From an uncultured Lachnospiraceae bacterium (GTDB lineage: Bacteria; Bacillota; Clostridia; Lachnospirales; Lachnospiraceae), in assembly GCA_902789555.1 (NCBI GenBank), contig CADAOF010000003.1, forward strand, positions 62,001-126,000: a stretch of DNA of 64,000 bases, read 5' to 3'. The notes beneath the pieces are model-generated. The model ran no database searches. It saw only the letters and a list, made by a program, of their open reading frames with translations, and was not told the origin of the DNA. This document shows, one piece after another, positions 26,098-35,114 of the stretch. The position numbers and the translations under genes were made by a program. Position 1 is the stretch's first letter; every line of letters starts with the position of its first letter.

Positions 26098-28842
26098 TCA
26101 TTTCGTGCCCGCGGCGAACGTGCGCAGGCGTTCGACCAGCACGTCTTCATCGGCAAACAGATCCCCGATCACATAAGAACCTGATTCCGTCCTGCCGACT
26201 GCATATGCGCCGTCCTCGGAGAACGTTGCTTCCGCGAACGGTTCATCGGCGTGCATGGAGAAGAGCAGCCGGCAGCCGTCGTTCAGGTCGAAGACGTCGA
26301 TCTTCGTCTTTCCTTCGCACAGCGCTGTCATCAGGGAGGCGTCCGTATTGAAGGAGAAGGCCGAATACTGTGTTTCGTTCTTCCAGATCTTCTCCACGGA
26401 CTTCGTCTTCAAGTTGTAGACCATCATGCGGGTGTCCATGTCGATTGCGATCAGGCGGTCTTCCGTGATCGCCAGGGTGTTGATGTAGGTGTACAGCTGG
26501 CCGACCGTATCTCGGACCTGGCCGTCTCCCTGTGTATCGAACAGTTCGACGGTACCGTCCGGATACGCGATCGCGGCGGTGCTTCCGTCCCGTGAGAAAG
26601 CCATTTTGGACGGATAGTCCTTATAGAAATTTGTTTGCTTAAACGTCGGTGAGAGTTCGTGCAGACCGAAGAGCGTAACGCATTCGACGGCCCGCTGCGC
26701 CTGGTACGGTTCCATGAGCGTTCCGGAAAAACTGTCTGCTGCCGTAACTGACGAGAGCTTCGGCAGGCTGTAGAAATTGATTACGCCGTCGTAGCGGGAG
26801 CCAAGCACCATGCTGTCCATCGGAACGATGCCGTTGTAATTCGTCCCCTCCGCCGATTCGATGAGTTCGGGGGCCCAGGTATCGGTGTTGATGATGAACA
26901 TCGCTTCGTTGGTCATAAGAAGGTGCTTTCCGTCGGAAGAGAAGGAGATCGACGGCGTATAGCTGGTATCGTCGATGTTCGCCGTCAGGATCCCGGCATT
27001 CGTTCTGGCATCGGAAATGTACAGCTTCGGACCGAAGGTGTAAGCAAAAAGCGTGGAGTCCGGTGAGTAGACCGGCTGCGACGGCATGGCCCAGGATTCT
27101 TCGCTTTCGACATAATCGATGAAGAGCATGTTTCCGGTATCCACGTCCCATCCGGCAATGACATGGTACATTGAGAGGAGGCACAGGGTCTTTCCGTCCG
27201 GCGAGAGGGCCCACTTATCCGCAAAAGTCCCCGGCATCTTGCAGCTCGGATCGTTCGGAAGCGCCGGAATGAACAGGCGTTTCCCCTCGCCGTCCAGTAC
27301 GATGACAGCGATCTCGCCGGCCTTGCCGGTGAGGACGATGCGGTCCCGGTCCGGCGAGACCAGCATCTGCATGGCGTAACCGTCTGCGACATTCGTGAAG
27401 ATCTTATCCAGAGGCGCATCCATCAGACGTGAGAGGAAATTGTTGTTCGGATCGTAATCGTCCATCTGCGTCCCGACGGTATAGAACAACTTTTCGCTGC
27501 CGTCATCGCCGACCAGCAGAAACTTATCCGCATCCTGCAGAAGGAGCGTCCCGCTGTCTTTCCAGAAACAGACGTTGAGGATCTCGTAGGGCTGATTTGC
27601 TTTACTCGTGTAGCGGAAGGCTTCCGATCCGTCTTCCGTGTTCCAGACCTGGACGAAGCGGCCGTAATCGCAGTCAGCCAGAAAACGAGTTCCGTCTTCG
27701 GAGAAGTGCGGATACATCATGATCGCGTTGTCCGCGGATACGGTATACAGGATCTCGTTGTTCGCCAGATCGACCATGGCGATCGAGTTATTGTTGACCA
27801 CACCGACCGCCCGCGTGCCGTCCGGCGACGGCTCAATGTAAAGCAGCTGCATGTTCTGGTTGTTGAAACTGGAGACGACCGAGAACGGTTCGATGTACAT
27901 CGTGCGGCGCATCACGGCCAGAAGCTCGTCGCGGCGCATTCCCTCGTTCTGCTCGCTGATGTCCAGGGCGTCCGCGAGGATCCTTGCTGCTTCGCGCCTT
28001 TCTCCCTTGTCGAGGGCAGCCCGTGCACGCTCCATCCGTTCACCGAGATCGTTCCGGACCGCGTTTTTGCGTTCCTCTTCAGCACGGCGCTGTTCCTCCT
28101 CGGCACGGCGCTGTTCCTCTGCGGCGCGGCTTTGTTCCTCTTCAGCCAGCCTTGAATGCTCTGCCGCGATGCTTGCCTGCGCCTCCGCCTCGCGCTTCAG
28201 TGCTTCATTTCGCCTGTGATTAACGATCAGGAAAATAGTAAGTGCCGCAGCCGCGGCAAGGACCGCCGAACTGACAGCCGCGGTGATGCGGATCTTTCGC
28301 TGTCTTGCACGGCGCTTCAGATCGTCGAAGCCCAGCCCGAGCATCGGTGCGAGAATGCGCAGTTTTTCATTTTTCAGCTTAGCGAGACTCTTTGCGGATG
28401 TTTCGGCGCGCACGTCGCCGGCCAGGGGCTCGAGTTCTTCTTTTGTCCCGTCGGCGTTTTCGATAAAACGGATCATTTCCGGGAAACTGTCCTGAGGTTC
28501 ACCCTCGACAAGCACGGTCAGGACGCGGTCGTGCCCCTTGTGTTCGATGAAATACTCAAGTTCCCTAAGGCACCATTTGCTTTCGAGATAGCGCGGCGAA
28601 CAGATCGCGATGAACCATTCGCTCCGGTCCAGTGCTGCCTCGATGTCCGCCCCGAGATCCGATGACAAAGGCAGTTCTTCCTGGTCGCGGAATACCTTGC
28701 CCATGCGCTTTTTGCCTGTTTGTTTGCGGACGCTTCCGGGGATCCCGTAGGTCTCGATCGCCGTATGCAGTGCCTTCGCGATCTCCTGGTCAGGCGACTG
28801 GTGCCGGTAACTGATAAACGCGCAGTAGGATCGCTGTTCCAT
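26098..28842 (-). CDS. TIR-transmembrane-coiled coil-beta propeller protein
   Basis: The protein has 914 residues. The TIR domain covers about 1-155: YCAFISYRHQS opens it, DRSEWFIAICSPRYLESKWC follows, and E94 in WCLRELEYF is at the position of the catalytic glutamate of NAD-cleaving TIRs. A membrane helix at about 186-208 (AVLAAAAALTIFLIV) is followed by a Glu/Arg/Ala-rich coiled coil to about 265. A WD40-like propeller then fills about 320-890, with repeats such as PSPDGTRAVGV, FSEDGTRFLA, LSPDGKTLCL and FSRDGSTAAIA. TIRs act as NADases or nucleotide-signal makers in immunity. It converges on the SLOG-SLATT operon. Confidence 0.85.
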   Translation of the reverse strand: MEQRSYCAFISYRHQSPDQEIAKALHTAIETYGIPGSVRKQTGKKRMGKVFRDQEELPLSSDLGADIEAALDRSEWFIAICSPRYLESKWCLRELEYFIEHKGHDRVLTVLVEGEPQDSFPEMIRFIENADGTKEELEPLAGDVRAETSAKSLAKLKNEKLRILAPMLGLGFDDLKRRARQRKIRITAAVSSAVLAAAAALTIFLIVNHRRNEALKREAEAQASIAAEHSRLAEEEQSRAAEEQRRAEEEQRRAEEERKNAVRNDLGERMERARAALDKGERREAARILADALDISEQNEGMRRDELLAVMRRTMYIEPFSVVSSFNNQNMQLLYIEPSPDGTRAVGVVNNNSIAMVDLANNEILYTVSADNAIMMYPHFSEDGTRFLADCDYGRFVQVWNTEDGSEAFRYTSKANQPYEILNVCFWKDSGTLLLQDADKFLLVGDDGSEKLFYTVGTQMDDYDPNNNFLSRLMDAPLDKIFTNVADGYAMQMLVSPDRDRIVLTGKAGEIAVIVLDGEGKRLFIPALPNDPSCKMPGTFADKWALSPDGKTLCLLSMYHVIAGWDVDTGNMLFIDYVESEESWAMPSQPVYSPDSTLFAYTFGPKLYISDARTNAGILTANIDDTSYTPSISFSSDGKHLLMTNEAMFIINTDTWAPELIESAEGTNYNGIVPMDSMVLGSRYDGVINFYSLPKLSSVTAADSFSGTLMEPYQAQRAVECVTLFGLHELSPTFKQTNFYKDYPSKMAFSRDGSTAAIAYPDGTVELFDTQGDGQVRDTVGQLYTYINTLAITEDRLIAIDMDTRMMVYNLKTKSVEKIWKNETQYSAFSFNTDASLMTALCEGKTKIDVFDLNDGCRLLFSMHADEPFAEATFSEDGAYAVGRTESGSYVIGDLFADEDVLVERLRTFAAGTK

Positions 28843-28864
28843 ATTGATCTGCCTCCTTGTCGTT

Positions 28865-28890
28865 GTTAAAATAATGTTATCATAGATTTT
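28865..28890 (-). promoter_or_regulatory. Likely promoter of the TIR gene
   Basis: On the minus strand a TATGAT box is followed by AACATTATTTTAAC and an AAGGAGG site. TTGGTG lies about 16 bases further upstream, a weak -35. The region is AT-rich compared with its surroundings. Confidence 0.45.
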
Positions 28891-28904
28891 TCCTGTAATC
28901 CACC

Positions 28905-28945
28905 AAAAAAAATAAAACGCGCCCGTAAAACGGACGCGTTTTGCC
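28905..28945 (-). terminator. Terminator of the two-gene zinc-ribbon operon
   Basis: Read on the minus strand, AAAACGCG(T)CCG and CGG(G)CGCGTTTT form a stem followed by a run of eight T residues. Confidence 0.85.
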
Positions 28946-28966
28946 TGTTTCAGAGGCGGTTCGGGA

Positions 28967-29419
28967 TCAGCTCAGCAGTTTGAACTTTCCGATGACGGGC
29001 AGTTCCTGTGCCTTGCCGTTCACGACGTTGACGATGCCGATGATCGCCAGGGCGAACACGACGACGCCGCAAAGCCAGCCGATCACGGGGATCCAGGAGA
29101 TGGCTGCAACGATAAGGCCGAGGATCAGGAGGGTCAGGCCCTGGTTCAGGTGATACTTCACGAAGGGGGATTCCTTTGCCGTAAGGAAGGGGATCAGCCA
29201 GAGAATGCCCAGATAGCAGAGGACAGCCATCACCTTGTTGTTATTGATGTCGGCTGCGCTGTAATTCGCCGTGGTATCGGGCGTATCGGCCAGTTTCTTC
29301 AGATCTTCGGTAAAGTCGGTCTTGGAAGCGGATTTTTCTCCGTCGATCCTGGCACCGCAGTTCGGGCAGAACGTCGTGCCGTCTTCCAGTTTGGTTCCGC
29401 ATTTGGGACAGAATGCCAT
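28967..29419 (-). CDS. Zinc-ribbon membrane protein (DUF4870/Tic20-like)
   Basis: The protein has 150 residues. An N-terminal zinc ribbon has paired CxxC motifs (FCPKCGTKL and FCPNCGARI). After a polar linker, KVMAVLCYLGILWLIPFL and then KYHLNQGLTLLILGL mark a DUF4870-type membrane domain with three to four helices. Such proteins are common in gut Clostridia and have no assigned function. It follows a second zinc-ribbon membrane gene after 25 bases. Confidence 0.85.
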   Translation of the reverse strand: MAFCPKCGTKLEDGTTFCPNCGARIDGEKSASKTDFTEDLKKLADTPDTTANYSAADINNNKVMAVLCYLGILWLIPFLTAKESPFVKYHLNQGLTLLILGLIVAAISWIPVIGWLCGVVVFALAIIGIVNVVNGKAQELPVIGKFKLLS

Positions 29420-29444
29420 TTTTTTAGTCTCCTTTCAATAAGCG

Positions 29445-30002
29445 TCAATTCCCGAAAGGAAATGCGTTTCTGATGCTGTCGATGATTGCCCGCCAGTCGA
29501 TCTCGGCGCCGGCCGCCTTCAGGGCGATCCTGGCGACGATCCAAAGCGCGATCGCGGTGATCAGGGCAACGATGACCCATACGATGTGGGCACGGGCAAA
29601 GTTGCGAAGATTTTTGTTCTTTACGGCGCAGGCAAAGACCAGCATGGCGATGAAGCCGACGACGGGAACGGCGAAGAGCAGCATGAGCCAGAAATAGCCG
29701 GCGGTGCTGATCTCTTTCGAGCGTTTCTCGGGTTCCGCAGCCGGTACGGGGACGGGAGCCGGGACAGGCGGTGCAGTCTGCCGGACCTGCTCGGGCCTTA
29801 CGGTCTCAGGCTGCGGCCTTACGGGCTCGGGCTCGGGTCCGGGGCCCGCAGGTTCGGATAAAATATCTTCCTGCAGTTCGGGACGGATCTCCGGTGCGGG
29901 CGTTTCCTCCGCCGCGGGAGCGCCGAAGGGTGTCCCGCATTCCGGACAGAAAACGGCGTCGTCTTCAAGCGTCGCGCCGCAGTTCGTACAGAATTTGGAC
30001 AT
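29445..30002 (-). CDS. Zinc-ribbon membrane protein with proline-rich linker
   Basis: The protein has 185 residues from the ATG at 30002, with GGAG upstream. The zinc ribbon has FCTNCGATL and FCPECGTPF. Residues about 30-95 are a Pro/Glu/Val low-complexity linker. Two hydrophobic segments follow (YFWLMLLFAVPVVGFIAMLVFACAV-type and a second near 150). No enzymatic motif is seen. It forms a likely operon with the ribbon protein downstream. Confidence 0.8.
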   Translation of the reverse strand: MSKFCTNCGATLEDDAVFCPECGTPFGAPAAEETPAPEIRPELQEDILSEPAGPGPEPEPVRPQPETVRPEQVRQTAPPVPAPVPVPAAEPEKRSKEISTAGYFWLMLLFAVPVVGFIAMLVFACAVKNKNLRNFARAHIVWVIVALITAIALWIVARIALKAAGAEIDWRAIIDSIRNAFPFGN

Positions 30003-30024
30003 GAGAGTTCTCCTTTCCCGGGGC

Positions 30025-31650
30025 TCAGTCTTCGGTCCCGGCATTGTAGACCATGCGCTTCATGGCCATGATGTCGTCCGCCAGGTATTCGTCATAGGTC
30101 GTGATCTTGTCGATGATCCTGCCCTGGATGATCTCAATGATGCGGTTTGCGGTGGTCTGGACGATCTGATGGTCGCGGGAGGTGAAGAGGATCACGCCCG
30201 GGAATCTGATCATACCGTTGTTGAGTGCGGTGATCGATTCCATGTCCAGATGGTTGGTCGGCTCGTCGAAGATCAGGACGTTCGCGCCGCTGATCATCAT
30301 CTTCGAGAACATGCAGCGCACGCGCTCGCCCCCGGAAAGGACCGTCAGCTTCTTCACGCCGTCGTCACCGGCGAAGAGCATGCGGCCGAGGAAGCCGCGG
30401 ACATAGGTCATGTCCTTGACGGGAGAGTAGCCGGTCAGCCATTCGGTGATGGTAAGGTCGGCCTTGAACTCGTCGGAACTGTCCTTCGGGAAGTAGGCGC
30501 GGCTCGTGGTGACGCCCCATTTGTAGGAACCGCTGTCGGGTTCCATCTCGCCCATGAGGATCTGGAAGAGCACGGTCTTGGCAAATTCGTCGGCGCCCAC
30601 GAAGGCGACCTTGTCGTCATGCCGCAGTACGAAACTGATATCGTCCAGGATCTTCACGCCCTGGATGGACTTGCTGAGGTGCTTCACTTCCAGCACCTCG
30701 TTGCCGATCGTGCGGTCGGGACGGAAATCGATGTAGGGGTACTTGCGGCTCGAAGGGCGGATGTCGTCCAGCTGGATCTTTTCCAGGGCACGCTTTCTTG
30801 AGGTCGCCTGCTTGGATTTCGAGGCGTTCGCGGAGAAGCGCTGGATGAATTCCTGCAGTTCCTTGATCTGTTCCTCTTTCTTCTTGTTGGCTTCCTTCAT
30901 CTGGCGCACGCGTAGCTGGCTGGATTCGTACCAGAAATCGTAGTTGCCGGCGTAGAGCTGGATCTTGTTGTAGTCGATGTCCGCGATCATGGTGCAGACC
31001 TTGTTGAGGAAATAGCGGTCATGAGAGACGACGATCACGGTGTTCTCGAAATTGATCAGGAATTCCTCGAGCCAGGCGATGGCGGCGAGGTCCAGATGGT
31101 TGGTCGGCTCGTCCATGAGCAGGATGTCGGGGTTGCCGAAGAGCGCCTGGGCGAGCAGGACTTTCACCTTCTCGGCGCCGGAGAGCTCGCTCATCATCTT
31201 CTCGTGCAGCTCCGGCTCGATGCCGAGGCCGTTCAGGAGGGTCGCCGCATCGGACTCGGCCTCCCAGCCGTTCATGGAGGCAAATTCGGCTTCCAGCTCG
31301 CTTGCGCGGATGCCGTCCTCCTCGGTGAAGTCCTCCTTCATGTAGAGGGCGTCCTTCTCCTTCATGACTTCGAAAAGCCGCGGGTTGCCGAGCATGACGG
31401 TTTCCAGGACCTGGTGTGCGTCATAGGCATTGTGGTCCTGCTTCAGGATGCTGATGCGTTCGCCGGGCGTGACGAACACGTCCCCCTTGGACGGCTCCAG
31501 TTCGCCGGTGAGGACGCGCAGGAAGGTGGACTTGCCGGCGCCGTTCGCCCCGATGATGCCGTAGCATTCGCCGGGGACGAATTTGACGTTGACGTCTTCG
31601 AAAAGCGGTACTTTGCCGAACCGCACGGTAACATTGCTGACAGTGATCAT
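30025..31650 (-). CDS. ABC-F family ATPase (YkpA/YbiT-like)
   Basis: The protein has 541 residues from the ATG at 31650 (GGAG upstream). It has two ABC domains and no membrane segment, so it belongs to the ribosome-associated ABC-F group. The first domain has Walker A GANGAGKST and signature LSGAEKVKV. The P-site linker is the charged helix around EANKKKEEQIKEL. The second domain has signature LSGGERVRC and a degenerate Walker A, GADEFAKT; I recall similar degenerate loops in YkpA relatives. ABC-F factors act on stalled ribosomes or give antibiotic protection. This one looks housekeeping. Confidence 0.92.
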   Translation of the reverse strand: MITVSNVTVRFGKVPLFEDVNVKFVPGECYGIIGANGAGKSTFLRVLTGELEPSKGDVFVTPGERISILKQDHNAYDAHQVLETVMLGNPRLFEVMKEKDALYMKEDFTEEDGIRASELEAEFASMNGWEAESDAATLLNGLGIEPELHEKMMSELSGAEKVKVLLAQALFGNPDILLMDEPTNHLDLAAIAWLEEFLINFENTVIVVSHDRYFLNKVCTMIADIDYNKIQLYAGNYDFWYESSQLRVRQMKEANKKKEEQIKELQEFIQRFSANASKSKQATSRKRALEKIQLDDIRPSSRKYPYIDFRPDRTIGNEVLEVKHLSKSIQGVKILDDISFVLRHDDKVAFVGADEFAKTVLFQILMGEMEPDSGSYKWGVTTSRAYFPKDSSDEFKADLTITEWLTGYSPVKDMTYVRGFLGRMLFAGDDGVKKLTVLSGGERVRCMFSKMMISGANVLIFDEPTNHLDMESITALNNGMIRFPGVILFTSRDHQIVQTTANRIIEIIQGRIIDKITTYDEYLADDIMAMKRMVYNAGTED

Positions 31651-31754
31651 AAGTCTCCTCAATCAATACACATAATCCCTTATATTTTCTCATAAATCCC
31701 GGAAAAATCAAGATGGAAAAGCGCGGCGGGGCCTAATTTTTGCACTGTGTTTCG

Positions 31755-31783
31755 TTGACTTGACTGCGTGCCTGTGCTACCAT
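31755..31783 (+). promoter_or_regulatory. Promoter of the Na/Pi cotransporter gene
   Basis: TTGACT (31755-31760) and TACCAT (31778-31783) have a 17-base spacer. The leader is about 40 bases. No Pho box is evident. Confidence 0.6.
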
Positions 31784-31830
31784 ATATTGGGTCATATCCG
31801 GATGGCTGATACTTGAAAATGAGGTTCGAA

Positions 31831-33465
31831 ATGGATCTGAAGACAGTATTGTCCTTTTTCGGCGGCATCGGGCTTTTCCTGTACGGCATGTCCGTCATGT
31901 CGACAGGACTGAAAAACGCCGCCGGCGATAAACTGAAGATCATTCTGGAAAAGGTAGCCGGGAAACGTATCACGGCTATCCTGGTCGGTATTCTGGTGAC
32001 CATGCTGATCCAGAGCTCGTCGGCCACGGACATGATGGTGATCGGCTTCGTGGACTCAGCCCTGATGAACTTGTCCCAGGCGATCGGCGTGATCATGGGG
32101 GCGAACATCGGTACCACGGTCACGGCGCAGATCACGGCTTTTGATCTGGCGAGCTACGCGCCCTTCCTGCTCTTTGCCGGCTGCATCGTTGCCCTGTTCG
32201 TGAAGAACACGACCGCTCAGAATATCGGTAAGGTGGTCCTCGGCTTCGGCATGCTTTTCGTCGGCATCGGGATCCTGAAGAGCGCCATCAAGGTGCTTGC
32301 GGACAGCGCGGCCTTCGTAAAGGCCCTGACCTTCCTGGAGCATCCGGCGGTCTGTATCCTGTTCGGCATTCTGTTTACGGCACTGCTGCAGAGTTCTTCC
32401 TCTTCGATCGTCATCTTCCAGGCTTTTGCCGTGGAGGGGATGCTGAGTTATGAGGAGTGCGTATTCCTGATCATCGGTGCAGCGATCGGTTCGGTGACGC
32501 CGAACCTGCTCGCGTCGCTTACGACCGGCCGGAACGGCAAGCGGACGGCCCTGCTCAATCTGTTTTTCAACCTGATCCGGGGCGCCATGCTGACTTTGAT
32601 CGTCCTGCTCATCCCGGCGGTGCCGAGGTTTATTCAAAGCCTGTCGCCCGGAGACGTCGCCCGCCAGGTCGCGAATACCCACACGGTCTTTGCCGTTTTC
32701 GCGGTGCTGGTCATCAGCCCCTTCGCGGACCGGATCGTGAAGCTGACGGAGAAGACGGTTCCGCTCCGGGAAAGCGAGCAGCAGACCCTGGAGGACCGGC
32801 GGCTCGTGTATCTCGCAAACATCAGCACCAAGACCATCCCTGCGGTGGCCATGAGCCAGGCAAAACTCGAGACCGTCCGGATGGGCGGGATCGCTGCCGG
32901 CAACCTGAAGACTGCTGTCCGCTATTTCTTCGATCCGTCGCAGACAGAACTGTTTGACCAGGTAGAGGAAACGGAAGAGACGGTCGACTGGCTGAACAAG
33001 GCGATCGAAGACCGGATGGTGGAACTCAGGACCATGCCGATGTCGGATAAGGACGTGTTCCGCCTGTCCCGACTGATCCTGGTGGTCTCCAATTTCGAGC
33101 GGATCAGCGACCATGCGGAAAACATCATTGAGTTCGCGGCGAAGATGAAATCTGCGAAGGCGGTCCTTTCGGAGACTGCCGTGGCGGAACTGAAGACGCT
33201 CGCCGACGCGGTGATCGACAACCTGGACCGCGCGATGGAGGTCTTCAAAGAGGAACGCTTCGAACTGCTGGAGGAGACGAAGGCAAAGGAGCAGGAGATC
33301 GACGACATGCAGGAGCGCTTCATTGCGAACCACGTCAGCCGGCTGATGACCTCAGCCTGCGACCCGCTCGGCGGCGTTATCTTTACGGACATGTGCACGG
33401 ACCTCGAGCGCTGCGGCGACCAGGCCATGAACATTGCCGAGGCACTCGTGAGAGATCAGGCCTGA
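31831..33465 (+). CDS. Na+/phosphate cotransporter with C-terminal PhoU-like domain
   Basis: The protein has 544 residues from the ATG at 31831 (GAGG upstream). The two inverted PF02690-type repeats carry the QSSS signatures: LIQSSSATDMMVIGF and LLQSSSSSIVIFQAF. About nine helices end near residue 310. A cytoplasmic helical PhoU-like domain follows (about 340-540), with VSNFERISDHAENIIEFA and a late CTDLERCGDQAMNIAE. It should import phosphate with Na+, or control Pi flux, under PhoU-type feedback. Confidence 0.92.
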   Translation: MDLKTVLSFFGGIGLFLYGMSVMSTGLKNAAGDKLKIILEKVAGKRITAILVGILVTMLIQSSSATDMMVIGFVDSALMNLSQAIGVIMGANIGTTVTAQITAFDLASYAPFLLFAGCIVALFVKNTTAQNIGKVVLGFGMLFVGIGILKSAIKVLADSAAFVKALTFLEHPAVCILFGILFTALLQSSSSSIVIFQAFAVEGMLSYEECVFLIIGAAIGSVTPNLLASLTTGRNGKRTALLNLFFNLIRGAMLTLIVLLIPAVPRFIQSLSPGDVARQVANTHTVFAVFAVLVISPFADRIVKLTEKTVPLRESEQQTLEDRRLVYLANISTKTIPAVAMSQAKLETVRMGGIAAGNLKTAVRYFFDPSQTELFDQVEETEETVDWLNKAIEDRMVELRTMPMSDKDVFRLSRLILVVSNFERISDHAENIIEFAAKMKSAKAVLSETAVAELKTLADAVIDNLDRAMEVFKEERFELLEETKAKEQEIDDMQERFIANHVSRLMTSACDPLGGVIFTDMCTDLERCGDQAMNIAEALVRDQA

Positions 33466-33533
33466 CCGCCTGAAACGGACAAAAAACGAATCCGCTCCGG
33501 CGGAAGACGAAAACATACGGAAGAGGCAAAGCA

Positions 33534-35114
33534 TTGTCAATTACGGAAGAAATCAAGAGACGGCGGACCTTCGCCATCATATCCCACCCCGACGCCGGCA
33601 AGACCACGCTCACGGAAAAATTCCTGCTCTACGGCGGCGCCATCAACCTGGCCGGTTCCGTTAAAGGCCGGAAGACCGCGCGCCACGCCGTGTCCGACTG
33701 GATGGAGATCGAAAAGGAGAGAGGCATTTCGGTGACCTCCTCGGTGCTCCAGTTCCAGTACGACGGGAAATGCGTCAACATCCTCGACACGCCCGGACAC
33801 CAGGACTTCTCGGAAGATACTTACCGGACACTCATGGCGGCGGACTCCGCGGTCATGGTCATCGACGGCAGCAAGGGCGTCGAGGCGCAGACCATCAAGC
33901 TCTTCAAGGTCTGCGTGATGCGGCACATTCCGATCTTTACCTTCATCAACAAGATGGACCGTGAGGCGAAGGATCCCTTCGAGCTGCTGGACGACATCGA
34001 ACACGTGCTGGGCATCGCGACCTGCCCGGTGAGCTGGCCGCTCGGTTCCGGCAAGTCCTTCAAGGGTATTTACGAACGCGACCGGAAGGTGATCACTACC
34101 TTTACCGCGGCGGACGCCGGACAGCACGAGATCGCTTCCGAGACGCTGGATCCGGACGCGCCTTCGACCCGGGAAAAGGTCGGCGGCCCGGCCATGGACC
34201 AGTTGGCGGAGGATCTGGAACTCCTGGATGCCGTAGCCGAACTGGACATGGACGAGGTCCTCGGCGGGCGGCTCAGCCCGGTATTCTTCGGCTCGGCGCT
34301 CACGAACTTCGGCGTGCAGAACTTCCTGGAGCATTTCCTCGCAATGGCACCCTGCCCCGGACCGCGCGCGGCCGATACGCATGTGGTGGAACCGGAGGAA
34401 CCCTTCTCAGCCTTCGTCTTCAAGATCCAGGCCAACATGAACAAGGCGCACCGCGACCGCATCGCCTTCCTGCGCATCGTATCCGGAAAGTACACGGCCG
34501 GCATGGAAGTGAACCACGTGCAGGGCGGCCGGAAGATCCGCCTGTCCCAGTCCACCCAGATGATGGCGCAGGAGCGCACGATCGTGGAGGAAGCCTGGGC
34601 GGGCGACATCATCGGCGTTTTCGATCCGGGGATCTTCTCCATCGGCGATACGCTGACGGAAAGCGATGACATTTTCTGCTACGAGGGCATCCCGACCTTC
34701 GCGCCGGAGCACTTCGCGAGGCTCCGCCAGGTCGATACCATGAAGCGCAAGCAGTTCCTGAAGGGCGTGATGCAGATCGCCCAGGAAGGCGCCATCCAGA
34801 TCTTCCAGGAGATGCGCGGCGGCATGGAGGAGATCATCGTCGGCGTGGTGGGCGTGCTGCAGTTCGACGTGCTCATGTTCCGCCTGAAGAACGAATACAA
34901 CGTGGAAGCCGGGCTGGACATGCTGCCCTATGAATACATCCGCTGGATCGTGAGCGATACCGACCCGGCGAAGATCTCCGGCACTTCCGACATGAAGTGC
35001 GTGACTGACCTTAAAGGGCGGCCGCTCCTGCTCTTTGCCAACAGCTGGAGCCCCGGCATGGTGCTGGACCGCAACCCCGGACTGAAACTCGAAGAATTTG
35101 GGAGGAATACGTAA
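33534..35114 (+). CDS. prfC: Peptide chain release factor 3
   Basis: The protein has 526 residues with a TTG start at 33534, supported by AAGAGG eight bases before it. The GTPase motifs are ISHPDAGKTTLTEK (G1), LDTPGHQDFSEDTYR (G3) and NKMDR (G4). The RF3-specific segment KGRKTARHAVSDWMEIEKERGISV is present. It recycles RF1/RF2 from terminating ribosomes. It abuts nrdR exactly, forming an operon with nrdR and yqeG. Confidence 0.96.
   Translation: MSITEEIKRRRTFAIISHPDAGKTTLTEKFLLYGGAINLAGSVKGRKTARHAVSDWMEIEKERGISVTSSVLQFQYDGKCVNILDTPGHQDFSEDTYRTLMAADSAVMVIDGSKGVEAQTIKLFKVCVMRHIPIFTFINKMDREAKDPFELLDDIEHVLGIATCPVSWPLGSGKSFKGIYERDRKVITTFTAADAGQHEIASETLDPDAPSTREKVGGPAMDQLAEDLELLDAVAELDMDEVLGGRLSPVFFGSALTNFGVQNFLEHFLAMAPCPGPRAADTHVVEPEEPFSAFVFKIQANMNKAHRDRIAFLRIVSGKYTAGMEVNHVQGGRKIRLSQSTQMMAQERTIVEEAWAGDIIGVFDPGIFSIGDTLTESDDIFCYEGIPTFAPEHFARLRQVDTMKRKQFLKGVMQIAQEGAIQIFQEMRGGMEEIIVGVVGVLQFDVLMFRLKNEYNVEAGLDMLPYEYIRWIVSDTDPAKISGTSDMKCVTDLKGRPLLLFANSWSPGMVLDRNPGLKLEEFGRNT

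Noticed and set aside
30025-31650. Degenerate second Walker A (GADEFAKT) of the ABC-F protein as evidence of inactivation
   Set aside because: I recall similar degenerate loops in YkpA-type ABC-F proteins, and all other motifs are intact, so it is probably a subfamily trait.
32056-33333. A 425-codon minus-strand frame opposite the Na/Pi transporter
   Set aside because: It is antisense to a clear transporter with QSSS motifs and has no start signal or protein-like features.
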